From Streptomyces humidus (GTDB taxonomy: Bacteria; Actinomycetota; Actinomycetes; Streptomycetales; Streptomycetaceae), in the NCBI RefSeq assembly GCF_014649655.1, contig NZ_BMTL01000008.1, positions 235,884 to 299,883 of the forward strand: a stretch of DNA of 64,000 nt, read 5' to 3'. The position numbers were made by a program, and so were the translations under genes. The notes under the pieces are model-generated. The model had not been told where the DNA came from and did no database searches. It saw nothing but the letters and a program-made list of their open reading frames with translations. Positions 55,150 through 62,732 of this stretch are shown piece after piece (within the stretch, counting starts at the first letter, position 1; every line of letters begins with the position of its first letter).

Positions 55150-55319
55150 TCAGGAGCGGCAAAAGTAAGGGCCCCGAACAGGCCATGACAAGGCGACAAC
55201 CGGCCGCTCCGGCTCGCCCGGGGGCACGAGGGGGACCCGCCGGGAAACGGGGCCCGGAACCCGTCAGGATGGCCCCGAGGACGATACTGACAGGCACACC
55301 TCTCCAAGGAGCCAACCGT

Positions 55320-56759
55320 ATGAGCACTTCAGCCCAGATCGGCGTCACGGGTCTTGCGGTGATGGGGCGCAATCTCGCCCGCAACTTCGCGCGCAACGGC
55401 TACACGGTCGCGCTGCACAACCGGACCGCGGCCCGTACACACGCCCTGGTCGAGGAGTTCGGCGGCGAGGGCGACTTCATCGCGGCCGAGACCGCCAAGG
55501 AGTTCGTCGCGGCGCTGGAGCGGCCCCGCCGGCTGGTCGTCATGGTGAAGGCCGGTGAGCCCACCGACGCGGTGATCCGCGAGTTCGCGCCGCTGCTCGA
55601 ACCCGGCGACATGATCATCGACGGCGGCAACGCGCACTTCGCCGACACGCGCCGCCGTGAGCGCGAGCTGCGCGAGCAGGGTCTGCACTTCGTCGGCGCG
55701 GGCATCTCCGGCGGCGAGGAGGGCGCGCTGCACGGCCCGAGCATCATGCCCGGCGGCTCGCCGGAGTCGTACGGGTCACTGGGCCCGATGCTGGAGAAGA
55801 TCTCCGCGAAGGCGGCTGACGGTTCGCCCTGCGTCACCCACGTCGGCCCGGACGGCGCCGGCCACTTCGTGAAGATGGTCCACAACGGCATCGAGTACGC
55901 CGACATGCAACTCATCGGCGAGGCTTACCAGTTGCTGCGAGACGTCGCCGGATACGAGCCGGCGCAGATCGCGGACGTCTTCCGCACCTGGAACTCCGGC
56001 CGCCTCGACTCCTACCTGATCGAGATCACGGCCGAGGTGCTCTCCCACGTGGACGCGGCGACGGGCAGGCCCTTCGTGGACGTCGTGGTGGACCAGGCGG
56101 AGCAGAAGGGCACCGGCCGCTGGACCGTCCAAATCGCGCTGGACCTCGGGGTCCCGGTGTCGGGCATCGCGGAGGCCGTCTTCGCCCGCTCGCTGTCGGG
56201 TCACGCGGCGCTGCGCGAGGCCTCCCGCGAGCTGGCGGGCCCGAAGGCGTCCCCGCTGGGCGAGGCGGAGGCCCAGGCCTTCGCCGACCGGGTCGAGCAG
56301 GCGCTGTACGCCTCGAAGATCGTGTCCTACACCCAGGGCTTCCACGAGATCGCCGCGGGCAGCGAGGAGTACGGCTGGGACATCGACCTCGGTGCCGTCT
56401 CCGCGATCTGGCGCGGCGGCTGCATCATCCGCGCGGCCTTCCTCGACCGGATCCGCGCCGCGTACGACGCCCGCGCGGACCTTCCGAGCCTGCTCTCCGA
56501 CGCGACGTTCGCCTCGGAGATCGCGGCCGCCCAGGACGCGTGGCGCGAGGTGCTGGTGTCCGCGACGCTCCAGGGGGTGCCCACGCCCGGCTTCGCCGCC
56601 GCGCTCGCGTACTACGACGCCCTGCGTGCGGAACGCCTGCCCGCGGCCCTCACTCAGGGCCAGCGGGACTTCTTCGGCGCGCACACCTACCGTCGTGTGG
56701 ACCGCGAGGGCTCGTTCCACACGCTGTGGGGCGGCGACCGCTCGGAAGTGGACGCGTAG
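55320..56759 (+). CDS. gnd: 6-phosphogluconate dehydrogenase (decarboxylating)
   Basis: 479 aa, the normal tetrameric/dimeric length. ATG 55320 has CTCCAAGGAGCC. NADP-binding IGVTGLAVMGRNLARNFARN, GDMIIDGGNAHFADTRRRER, substrate motif GISGGEEGALHGPSIMPGG and the helix VKMVHNGIEYADMQLIGEAY with catalytic Lys; C-terminal GQRDFFGAHTYRRVDREGSF. Oxidises 6-phosphogluconate to ribulose-5-phosphate with NADPH in the pentose phosphate pathway. Stands alone, with no terminator clearly seen. Confidence 0.96.
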   Translation: MSTSAQIGVTGLAVMGRNLARNFARNGYTVALHNRTAARTHALVEEFGGEGDFIAAETAKEFVAALERPRRLVVMVKAGEPTDAVIREFAPLLEPGDMIIDGGNAHFADTRRRERELREQGLHFVGAGISGGEEGALHGPSIMPGGSPESYGSLGPMLEKISAKAADGSPCVTHVGPDGAGHFVKMVHNGIEYADMQLIGEAYQLLRDVAGYEPAQIADVFRTWNSGRLDSYLIEITAEVLSHVDAATGRPFVDVVVDQAEQKGTGRWTVQIALDLGVPVSGIAEAVFARSLSGHAALREASRELAGPKASPLGEAEAQAFADRVEQALYASKIVSYTQGFHEIAAGSEEYGWDIDLGAVSAIWRGGCIIRAAFLDRIRAAYDARADLPSLLSDATFASEIAAAQDAWREVLVSATLQGVPTPGFAAALAYYDALRAERLPAALTQGQRDFFGAHTYRRVDREGSFHTLWGGDRSEVDA

Positions 56760-56821
56760 CCCTGCCCGGCGGGCGGCCGCGCGCAAGACGACCCGCGTGA
56801 GCGGCGGCGCAGGCGTAAAGA

Positions 56822-56861
56822 GCGGCCGGCGGCAGCGGCGGGCGGCCGGCGGCAGCGGCGG
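56822..56861. repeat. 20-bp tandem duplication downstream of gnd
   Basis: GCGGCCGGCGGCAGCGGCGG at 56822-56841 is repeated exactly at 56842-56861. Between gnd and the Pro-rich gene; a likely replication-slippage product. Confidence 0.6.
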
Positions 56862-56910
56862 CGGCGGGCGGTGTCGAGCCGCCTGCCGCCAGCGCTTCAG
56901 GCCGGAGGGG

Positions 56911-57192
56911 TCAGCTGAGGGGCGGGCCGGGTTCCGGGCTGGGAACCGGCTCCGGTCCCGGCGGGATCGGGGACGGGTCCGGGGCGGGGACGGGCTGTGG
57001 AGGCGTCGGTCCGGGCTGTGGAGGCGTCGGTCCGGGCCCGGGCGGCTGGGGTCCGGGCCCGGGCGGCTGGGGTCCGGGCGGCTGCGGCTCGGGCGTGGGC
57101 GCCGGATGCGGGAACGGGTCCGGCGGGACCGGTTCCGGGCCGGGCGTCGGTCCGGGCGGGACGGGGGCGGGGGCGGGGTACGGGTCGGTCAT
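56911..57192 (-). CDS. Small proline-rich protein
   Basis: 93 aa from ATG 57192 with GGAGG upstream. Composition is roughly half proline in PxP and PGPxP steps with repeats PPGPGPQPPGPGP and PPQPGPTPPQP encoded by 21/24-bp DNA repeats. There is no signal or membrane segment, so cytoplasmic and unstructured unless exported otherwise. GC3 is very high on this strand; the RBS suggests real translation, but a spurious GC-rich ORF cannot be excluded. Confidence 0.45.
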   Translation of the reverse strand: MTDPYPAPAPVPPGPTPGPEPVPPDPFPHPAPTPEPQPPGPQPPGPGPQPPGPGPTPPQPGPTPPQPVPAPDPSPIPPGPEPVPSPEPGPPLS

Positions 57193-57366
57193 CGTGTCCT
57201 CCGGCCGCTTGCGGGGCGTGGCTCTGAACTACTCCCCCGCCTACCCGGGGCCGCCTCCCGCACTCACCCGGACGGACGGCCCCGGCTCCGGCCCGGCCCC
57301 GGCGACGACGGCCGACGCGGGGTCCCGATCACCGGGCGCCGGGCGCCGCTGCCCGCCGCACGGACG

Positions 57367-57714
57367 TCAGAACCGGCCCGGGTGCGCCCGCAGCCAGTCC
57401 TTGGCGGCCCTCAGCAGCGCGGGGTCCGCAACCGGCGCCTCGTCCGGGTGGCGCTCGGCCCACTTCACGACGTAGGGGCAGAGCGGCGCCACCGGCACGC
57501 CCTGGCGTGCGGACAGGGCGTAGAGCTCGCGCGCCAGCGACCCCGCGATGCCCTTGCCCTCGTGAGCCGGCTCGACGATCGTGTGCACCGGAACCAGCGC
57601 GGGCGCGGGCGACTCCAGCACGAAGTACTCGATGCGGCCGACGACTTCGCCGCCGTCACCGAGGGCTTCGAGGCGGCCGGCCGCCCGGTCGTCGCGGATC
57701 TCGATGTCGCTCAT
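57367..57714 (-). CDS. GNAT N-acetyltransferase (Yjdj-type)
   Basis: 115 aa from ATG 57714. Small single-domain GNAT: DDRAAGRLEALGDGGEVVGR, IEYFVLESPAPALVPVHTIV with the acetyl-CoA loop EPAHEGKGIAGSLARELYAL (Q/RxxGxG/A as GKGIAG) and VAPLCPYVVKWAERHPDE ending. Short GNATs like this acetylate unknown small molecules or proteins. Just downstream of panD on the same strand (48-bp gap). Confidence 0.82.
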   Translation of the reverse strand: MSDIEIRDDRAAGRLEALGDGGEVVGRIEYFVLESPAPALVPVHTIVEPAHEGKGIAGSLARELYALSARQGVPVAPLCPYVVKWAERHPDEAPVADPALLRAAKDWLRAHPGRF

Positions 57715-57761
57715 GGGCACTCCCGGTGCGATGGGTGCGGACGGTACGCGCGCTGCGTCGA

Positions 57762-58181
57762 TCAGACCGACACCGCGTGCGGACTGCGCTCCTGGTCGGA
57801 GCCGGGCACCGGGGCCGAAGGGTCCGCCCCCAGGGCCACGATCCGGTTGTCGCGGTCCACGTGCACGACTCGCGGCTCGAGCGCCCGCGCCTCGGCGTCG
57901 GTCACCTGAGCGTAACTGATGATGATCACCAGATCACCGGGGTGCACGAGATGGGCGGCGGCTCCGTTGATGCCGACGACACCCGAACCGCGCTCCCCCT
58001 CGATGACGTAGGTCTCCAGCCGCGCCCCGTTGTCGATGTCGACGATGTGCACCAGCTCACCCGGCAACAGGTCGGCGGCGTCGAGCAGATCGGCGTCGAT
58101 CGTCACCGATCCCACATAGTGCAGGTCGGCCTGGGTGACGGTGGCGCGGTGGATCTTGGACTTGAACAGAGTACGCAGCAC
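57762..58181 (-). CDS. panD: Aspartate 1-decarboxylase PanD
   Basis: 139 aa. Self-cleaving pyruvoyl enzyme that makes beta-alanine for pantothenate/CoA. Cleavage site [14 protein letters not shown] (between Gly24 and Ser25) gives the pyruvoyl group; other conserved parts are [37 protein letters not shown] and [20 protein letters not shown]. The start at 58181 is standard. It is the first gene of a small operon with the GNAT gene. Confidence 0.95.
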   Translation of the reverse strand: MLRTLFKSKIHRATVTQADLHYVGSVTIDADLLDAADLLPGELVHIVDIDNGARLETYVIEGERGSGVVGINGAAAHLVHPGDLVIIISYAQVTDAEARALEPRVVHVDRDNRIVALGADPSAPVPGSDQERSPHAVSV

Positions 58182-58470
58182 TTTGGACTCCTGTAAGACG
58201 GCTCCCTGCCGGCTTTCTGCAGGTCAGGGGCTGCCCACACTGTACATCGACATGCCCTTAAGTCGAAGACCTCCACGAACATCGTGCGCTGCTGCGACCG
58301 GGCACCCCGCCTGCGTATTGCTGCGCCAACCAGGCTGCCGCCGCGGGGCCACCGACTCGGTTCGTGCGCGAAGAACCGTGCGGGACTGATGCTGAGTGCA
58401 CGCTGACTTACCCGACGCATCGTTAGGTGAGTTGAGAATCGGTAGCATGCGGCCCGCCCAGTGTCGCCTC
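58182..58470. other. Intergenic region next to panD
   Basis: 289 bases with the panD promoter and then sequence that has no gene; the integrase fragment begins beyond it. No clear attachment repeat is seen. Confidence 0.5.
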
Positions 58471-58477
58471 GACCCCT

Positions 58478-58690
58478 GCCTTAACCCACCGCTTCTCCAC
58501 CTTCCTCACCTTCCTCGACCGGGCCGGACTCCGATGCATCCACTGCCACGACCTCCGCCACTCAACCTCCACCCTGTTCCTGGAACAGGGTGGCGACCTC
58601 GTCATCATCAAGGAACTGCTCGGCCACGCCCACATCGGCGTCACCGCGGGCGTCTATGCCCACGTCAGACTTCGCCTCCAAAGCTACTGA
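58478..58690 (+). pseudogene. Phage-type tyrosine recombinase (integrase) C-terminal fragment
   Basis: 70 in-frame codons read LTHRFSTFLTFLDRAGL, HDLRHSTSTLFLEQG, VIIKELLGHAHIGVTAGVYA and HVRLRLQSY. This holds the Arg (RHS), His (LGHAH) and Tyr (VYAHV) of the catalytic pocket's C-terminal half, but no N-terminal half. The frame ends at a TGA that belongs to the IS630 left end (58687 onward), so the IS inserted and truncated it. A 9-bp tandem duplication ACCTTCCTC (FLTFL) also distorts it. Confidence 0.8.
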
Positions 58691-58719
58691 GGTTGAACTC
58701 GTGATGTCGTCTTCGGTGA

Positions 58720-59250
58720 TCAGGGGCTGATGGTCAGTCCTGTCTCGGTGAGGCAGCCGTCTATGAGGTGGCTGCGGTACTGGATGTGGCGGAGACCGCG
58801 GCGGATGGTCTGGACGAGGTGTTCGGGGGTGCTGAAGGCGACGTTGGAGAGCCAGCCGCGCCGCAGCAGCGACCAGATGCCTTCGACGGGGTTGAGGTCG
58901 GGCGCGTAGGGCGGCAGGTAGTAGATGGTCAGCCAGTCCTGGGCTGCCGCCCATTCCCGCAGGCCGACGGCCTTGTGGACGTTGAGATTGTCCCAGACCA
59001 GGACGATCGGGCCGCCGAGCTGCCGGTGCGCGGCGATCAGCAGGTCGCGGTAGTCGCGCCAGGAGAAACTCTTGTGTCCGTCGCGGTTGCCGTCGTCGCG
59101 GCGGGGCCGGTAGATCAGCCTCGAGCGGTGACCGGGTTTGTAGCAGGTCAACGCTGCGATGGAGATGCGTCTGCGGGAGCGGCCGCGGACCCGCACCACC
59201 GGGGTCCGGCCACGGGGCGACCAGGTCTTCGCCTGCGGCGGCGTTGGAGA
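58720..59250 (-). pseudogene. IS630 transposase, C-terminal DDE part
   Basis: The 3' half of the transposase reads WSPRGRTPVVRVRG, LIYRPRRDDGNRDGHKSFSW, PIVLVWDNLNVHKAVGLREW (second Asp), WLTIYYLPPYAPDLNPVEGI (Glu of the triad region) and RRGLRHIQYRSHLI. It is separated from its 5' half by the ISL3 insertion at 59251. Confidence 0.9.
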
Positions 59251-60987
59251 GGTTCTGCCAAGATTTTCGTGAAGCGGTAACCGAGTGTCATGCGAGGAGT
59301 ACTCGCTTGCGTAGGAGCGGGAGCGAGGCCCGTCCATACATCTGTCGTTTCAGCATTTTGATTCGGTTGACGTGGCCTTCGACGGGGCCGCTGCTCCAGG
59401 GCAGGGTGAGACCTGCGATGACGGCGTCCATATCTCGTTCGAGTCCGTCGCTGAAGGCGTGCAGATGCGGTAGGTCGTCGGCGCGGACGGCACGGATCCA
59501 TGCCGGGAGATCGGTGCCGGTGCGGTCGCACATCATGCGGGCGAAAGCGTGGACGTGGTTTCGGAGTGCGGTCAACTGCGAGCAGCGGGAGAGAAGATCG
59601 TCGAGTTGTCGTTCCTCCTCAGCACGTAGGTGTCCGGGGTGACGCGTGATCCACGCGCTGAGGTCCTGGGGCTTTGGCGGCGGTGCCGGCGCCGTCTTCA
59701 CGGTGCCGCGTAACGGGCGCAGAAAACGGCGGACTGCTTGAGGTGTGCGGCCTGGGTAACCCTGGGCCTGGATCTCCCGGAAGAGCGTGGAGGCGTTGGT
59801 GCAGCCCTGGTTCCAGCGGTTGATCAGGTAGGGGCGGTAGGCATCCAGCCGGGTGGTGCGGATGGCGCGGTCGGCGAGGGCGTCGGGGTTCTCGCAGCGC
59901 GCGTAGCGGCGGGCGGTGTGGCGGGCCAGTCCCAGCTCACGTCCGATCGCGCTGATCGTCCATCCCTGGGCCAGCAGGTCCTGGACCTCCCGGTAGCGCT
60001 CCCGCGTGCGAGTGACCAGCCACTTCTCGACGCCGGTGTCCGGGTTGAGGGCAGCATCGGGTGCTGCCGCCGGCGTGGGCTCGCGTTGCTCTGACGGCGG
60101 TGGTGTCAGGCAGGACCGATGAGCGATCACGGTGCGTTCGACCGCGTGGGCTAGGTTGTCCCACAGGTGCCACGCGTCGGCGACCTGTCGGGCCTGGGGC
60201 GCTCCGGCGCTCGCTGCCTCTGCATAGGCGCCGGCTCTGTCCCGGCAGATCATTTCGATGCCGGGGTGCTCGGACAGCCAGGCGACCAGGGGTGCTTTCT
60301 CGCGGCCGGGCAGCAGGTCCAAGACGCGGTGCGAGTCCAGGTCGACGAGCACGGTCCCGTAACTCCGCCCCCGGCGGGTCGCGAAGTCGTCGACGCCGAG
60401 CACTCGCAGGCAAGGCCGGGGAGGATCCGGCATCGCCATCACCACATTGAGCAGGGTGCTCCGGCTGATCGGGATGCTGAGGACAGCCGCGAGCCGGGCA
60501 CCTGCCCGCCCTGCCAGGGCCAGAGCGATCGCCTGCACCATCTCTTCGAGGACGACCGTGCGGCGGCCGTACCTCACGGTCAGTTCTGCCACCTGCTCGG
60601 CGAAGGTCCGACGGGCGCAGCGTGCGGTGTCGCAGAACAAGCGCCGGACACACAGGTCGATGACCACCGGGCGCCCGCCGAGGCCGGCATCCGCCAGGCG
60701 CCGCCGATAGCGACTGTGCACCCGCCGAGCCGGAGTACCGCAGTCGGGGCAGGCCACGACCGTGCCATCCCGGGTCCGGGCAACGACCAACAGCTTCCCG
60801 TCCTCCACCCGCACCTGCTCCACCAGCACCGCGGCCAGGCACGGGAGGAGCTGCTGCAACGTCGTTTCACACGATCGCAGCGTCCTGCTGCCTCCACTGG
60901 CGCGTCACCGGCGCAGCGCAGCACAGACCAAGCACATCGACGGCGCATGACACTCCGTTACCGCTTCACGAAAATCTTGGCAGAACC
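59251..60987 (-). mobile_element. ISL3-family element inserted in IS630
   Basis: 1737 bp with ~32-bp imperfect terminal inverted repeats beginning GGTTCTGCCAAGATTTTCGT at both ends. Flanks are GTTGGAGA (59243-59250) and CATGGAGA (60988-60995): on the minus strand the host sequence reads TCTCCATG on one side and TCTCCAAC on the other, consistent with an 8-bp ISL3 duplication in which one copy lost TG, or a shorter 6-bp TCTCCA duplication. Confidence 0.88.
59288..60859 (-). CDS. ISL3-family transposase (intact)
   Basis: 523 aa. N-terminal zinc finger (VACPDCGTPARRVHSRYRRR, FCDTARCARRTFAEQ), then CLRVLGVDDFATRRGRSYGT (first Asp of the DDE), GIEMICRDRAGAYAEAASAG (second Asp), VADAWHLWDNLAHAVERTVI, an internal HTH (ISAIGRELGLARHTARRYAR) and the C-terminal PVEGHVNRIKMLKRQMYGRA (catalytic Glu). 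Undamaged and full length, so the element may still be active. Confidence 0.93.
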   Translation of the reverse strand: MQQLLPCLAAVLVEQVRVEDGKLLVVARTRDGTVVACPDCGTPARRVHSRYRRRLADAGLGGRPVVIDLCVRRLFCDTARCARRTFAEQVAELTVRYGRRTVVLEEMVQAIALALAGRAGARLAAVLSIPISRSTLLNVVMAMPDPPRPCLRVLGVDDFATRRGRSYGTVLVDLDSHRVLDLLPGREKAPLVAWLSEHPGIEMICRDRAGAYAEAASAGAPQARQVADAWHLWDNLAHAVERTVIAHRSCLTPPPSEQREPTPAAAPDAALNPDTGVEKWLVTRTRERYREVQDLLAQGWTISAIGRELGLARHTARRYARCENPDALADRAIRTTRLDAYRPYLINRWNQGCTNASTLFREIQAQGYPGRTPQAVRRFLRPLRGTVKTAPAPPPKPQDLSAWITRHPGHLRAEEERQLDDLLSRCSQLTALRNHVHAFARMMCDRTGTDLPAWIRAVRADDLPHLHAFSDGLERDMDAVIAGLTLPWSSGPVEGHVNRIKMLKRQMYGRASLPLLRKRVLLA

Positions 60988-61544
60988 CATGGAGAAACCG
61001 GCTTCGTCCTCTAAGACGAGCCAGGCTCCACGGACCTCCGCGAGTCTTCCGCGCAGGGCCAAGTCTCCTTCACCCAGCCGGCCACGGCCTCGTCGTCGCG
61101 TTCCAGGGCCCGGCGGACGGGAACCTGGCAGGACCAGCCGTTGCGCACCAGCAGCTTGCGCACACCCTGAATGGTGTAGGTCAGGTGGAAGCGCCGACCG
61201 ATCACCGTCTTGATCCGGCCCAGGGTCCAGCGCTGGTCCTGCCAGCCGCGCGCGGCAGGCCCCTTGGCCAGCTCCGCCTCCAGTTGCGCGAACTGTTTCT
61301 CGCTCAGCCTCGGCAACGACGCCGGCCCCTGCGACCGCAGAGCCCGCGGCCCACCCTCCTCCCACGTCTGCCGCCACCGCTGCACCGACCGGACACTGAC
61401 GCGCAGGTCCTTGGCGATCACCGAACTCGCCTCACCCCGGGCGAACCGCTCGGCCGCCCGGAGCCGTAACCCCTCGCGGAACTGCTGCCGTTCGGCGGTC
61501 AGCCCGCCTCCTTGTGGATACCGCATGCCCCGGTGATACCGCAC
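60988..61544 (-). pseudogene. IS630 transposase, N-terminal helix-turn-helix part
   Basis: ATG 61544. Reads LTAERQQFREGLRLRAAERF, ARGEASSVIAKDLRVSVRSV (HTH), RWRQTWEEGGPRALRSQGPA and WTLGRIKTVIGRRFHLTYTI to SCQVPVRRALERDDEAVAGW; the frame then ends at 61011, while a second frame continues VRGAWLVLEDEAGFSMG up to 60988, so it is a two-ORF, frameshift-type IS630. The insertion breaks the ORFB after FSMG. Confidence 0.85.
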
Positions 61545-61599
61545 GAGCGACGAGCCGTCAGCCCCTACGACACCACGAGTTCAACCTCAGTAACTGGCC

Positions 61600-62423
61600 C
61601 TAACAAAGCATCTGGACGTCTCGGTGGGTGATCAGGCAGACGGCGAGTCCGAGGAAGGCTTCGTGGATGTCATCTCGTCGTTCCCATCGGATGCGCAGGC
61701 GGCGGAAGCCGTGCAGCCAGGAGATCGTGCGCTCGACGACCCAGCGGAAGGTGCCCAGGCCGGTGCCGTGTGGTTGGCCCCGTTCGGCGATCACCGGGCA
61801 GATCCCCCGCTGCCGCAGGAGCCGGCGGTATTTGTCGTGGTCGTAGTCCCGGTCGGCGAAGAGCGTGTCGGGGCGCCTGCGCGGCCGGCCAACGACGCCG
61901 GCCACGGCCGGGACCTTGTCCAACAGCGGCAGGAGTTGGGTGACGTCATTGCGGTTGCCGCCGGTCAGCGACACCGCGAGCGGGATGCCCTGGCCGTCGG
62001 TGAGGATGTGGTGCTTGCTGCCCGGTCGTGCGCGGTCGACCGGGCTGGGCCCGTTTTTGGGCCCTTGCGTGCGGCCCTCACGTGGGAGGAGTCGATCACC
62101 GCCCGGGACCAGTCCAGCTGGTTCTTCGACCGCGGCTTGTTCAGCAGCACCTGGTGGAGCTGGCCCCAGACACCGGCCTCGTTCCGGGCCGCCAGGCGGC
62201 GCCAGCACGTCATGCCCGACCCGAAGCCGAGCTCCTGGGGCAGGCACTCCCACTGGATGCCGGTGTGCAGGACGAACAGGATCCCGCACAGGGCCTGCCG
62301 GCCCGGCACCCGCGGCCGCCCCTCCACCTGCTTCGGCGGCGGCTCGGGCAGCAACGGCTCGATGAGCGACCACAGTTCGTCCGACACGATCCACGGCCGC
62401 GACTGACGCTTCGCCATGATCAC
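61600..62423 (-). CDS. IS5-family transposase with -1 frameshift
   Basis: Two overlapping frames. ORFA from ATG 62423 (WIVSDELWSLIEPLLPEP, CGILFVLHTGIQWECLPQEL, WSRAVIDSSHVRAARKGPKT with the first Asp) and ORFB to 61600 (PGSKHHILTDGQGIPLAVSL, PDTLFADRDYDHDKYRRLLR with second Asp, RWVVERTISWLHGFRRLRIR with Glu). They are joined at C-CCA-AAA (62055-62061 complement), a canonical -1 slippery heptamer next to a GGGCCC-N6-GGGCCC palindrome, so the fused DDE transposase is made by programmed frameshift. Confidence 0.85.
62055..62061 (-). promoter_or_regulatory. -1 ribosomal frameshift site in the IS5 transposase
   Basis: Reading CCCAAAA on the coding strand in the X-XXY-YYZ pattern, surrounded by GGGCCC/GGGCCC that can pair as a stem. 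Frame changes from ORFA to ORFB here. Confidence 0.75.
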
Positions 62424-62477
62424 ATCAACGAGCGAGCAAGCAGACAGTTACATGATCAAACCGCTTTTGTTAGCCTC

Positions 62478-62732
62478 GCGCTTTCATGAAGCAGGCTGTC
62501 CGGCAAGTGAACAGGCAAGCAGAAAGTGCCTCTGACCAGCAATGCCGGTGATTTAGCGCATCAGTGCAGGTAGAGCGCCTACTGATGGTGGTTTTGGGTG
62601 GGTAGGCCCCTGGGGTGCATGGGGAGATCCGCCCCGATCTGGTGATGCGCCAGATGATCTCGGGACATGGCAACGGGGCTCCCGGTAGGACAGAAGATCG
62701 ACCAAGATCCGACTGTCTGCGAGGGAGCCCCG
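62478..62732. other. Spacer between IS5 and IS4 elements
   Basis: 255 bases. Contains CATCAGT...ACTGATG (inverted 7-bp repeat, about 62560-62588). Probably holds the left end of the IS4-type element, but the exact end could not be identified without its right end. Confidence 0.45.

Larger units (their letters stand above)
58687..61590 (-). mobile_element. IS630-family element, interrupted by ISL3
   Basis: Terminal inverted repeats CTGAGGTTGAACTCGTG at both ends (58687 and complement ending 61590), flanked by TA target duplications at 58685-58686 and 61591-61592 as expected for IS630/Tc1-mariner. Without the 1737-bp ISL3 it is about 1167 bp, the normal IS630 length. Confidence 0.9.
61596..62477 (-). 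mobile_element. IS5-family (IS427 group) element
   Basis: Bounded by imperfect inverted repeats GGCCCTAACAAAGC (61596) and GAGGCTAACAAAAGC (complement ending 62477). Only 3-5 bases separate it from the IS630 TA duplication. No convincing target duplication; one end may be degraded. Confidence 0.72.

Noticed and set aside
58182..58470. tRNA-type attachment site for the integrase fragment
   Set aside because: No tRNA cloverleaf or duplicated core was found near the integrase remnant.
62478..62732. Terminal inverted repeat of the IS4-type element
   Set aside because: A 7-bp inverted repeat is present but it cannot be tied to the element without the right end, which lies beyond the window.
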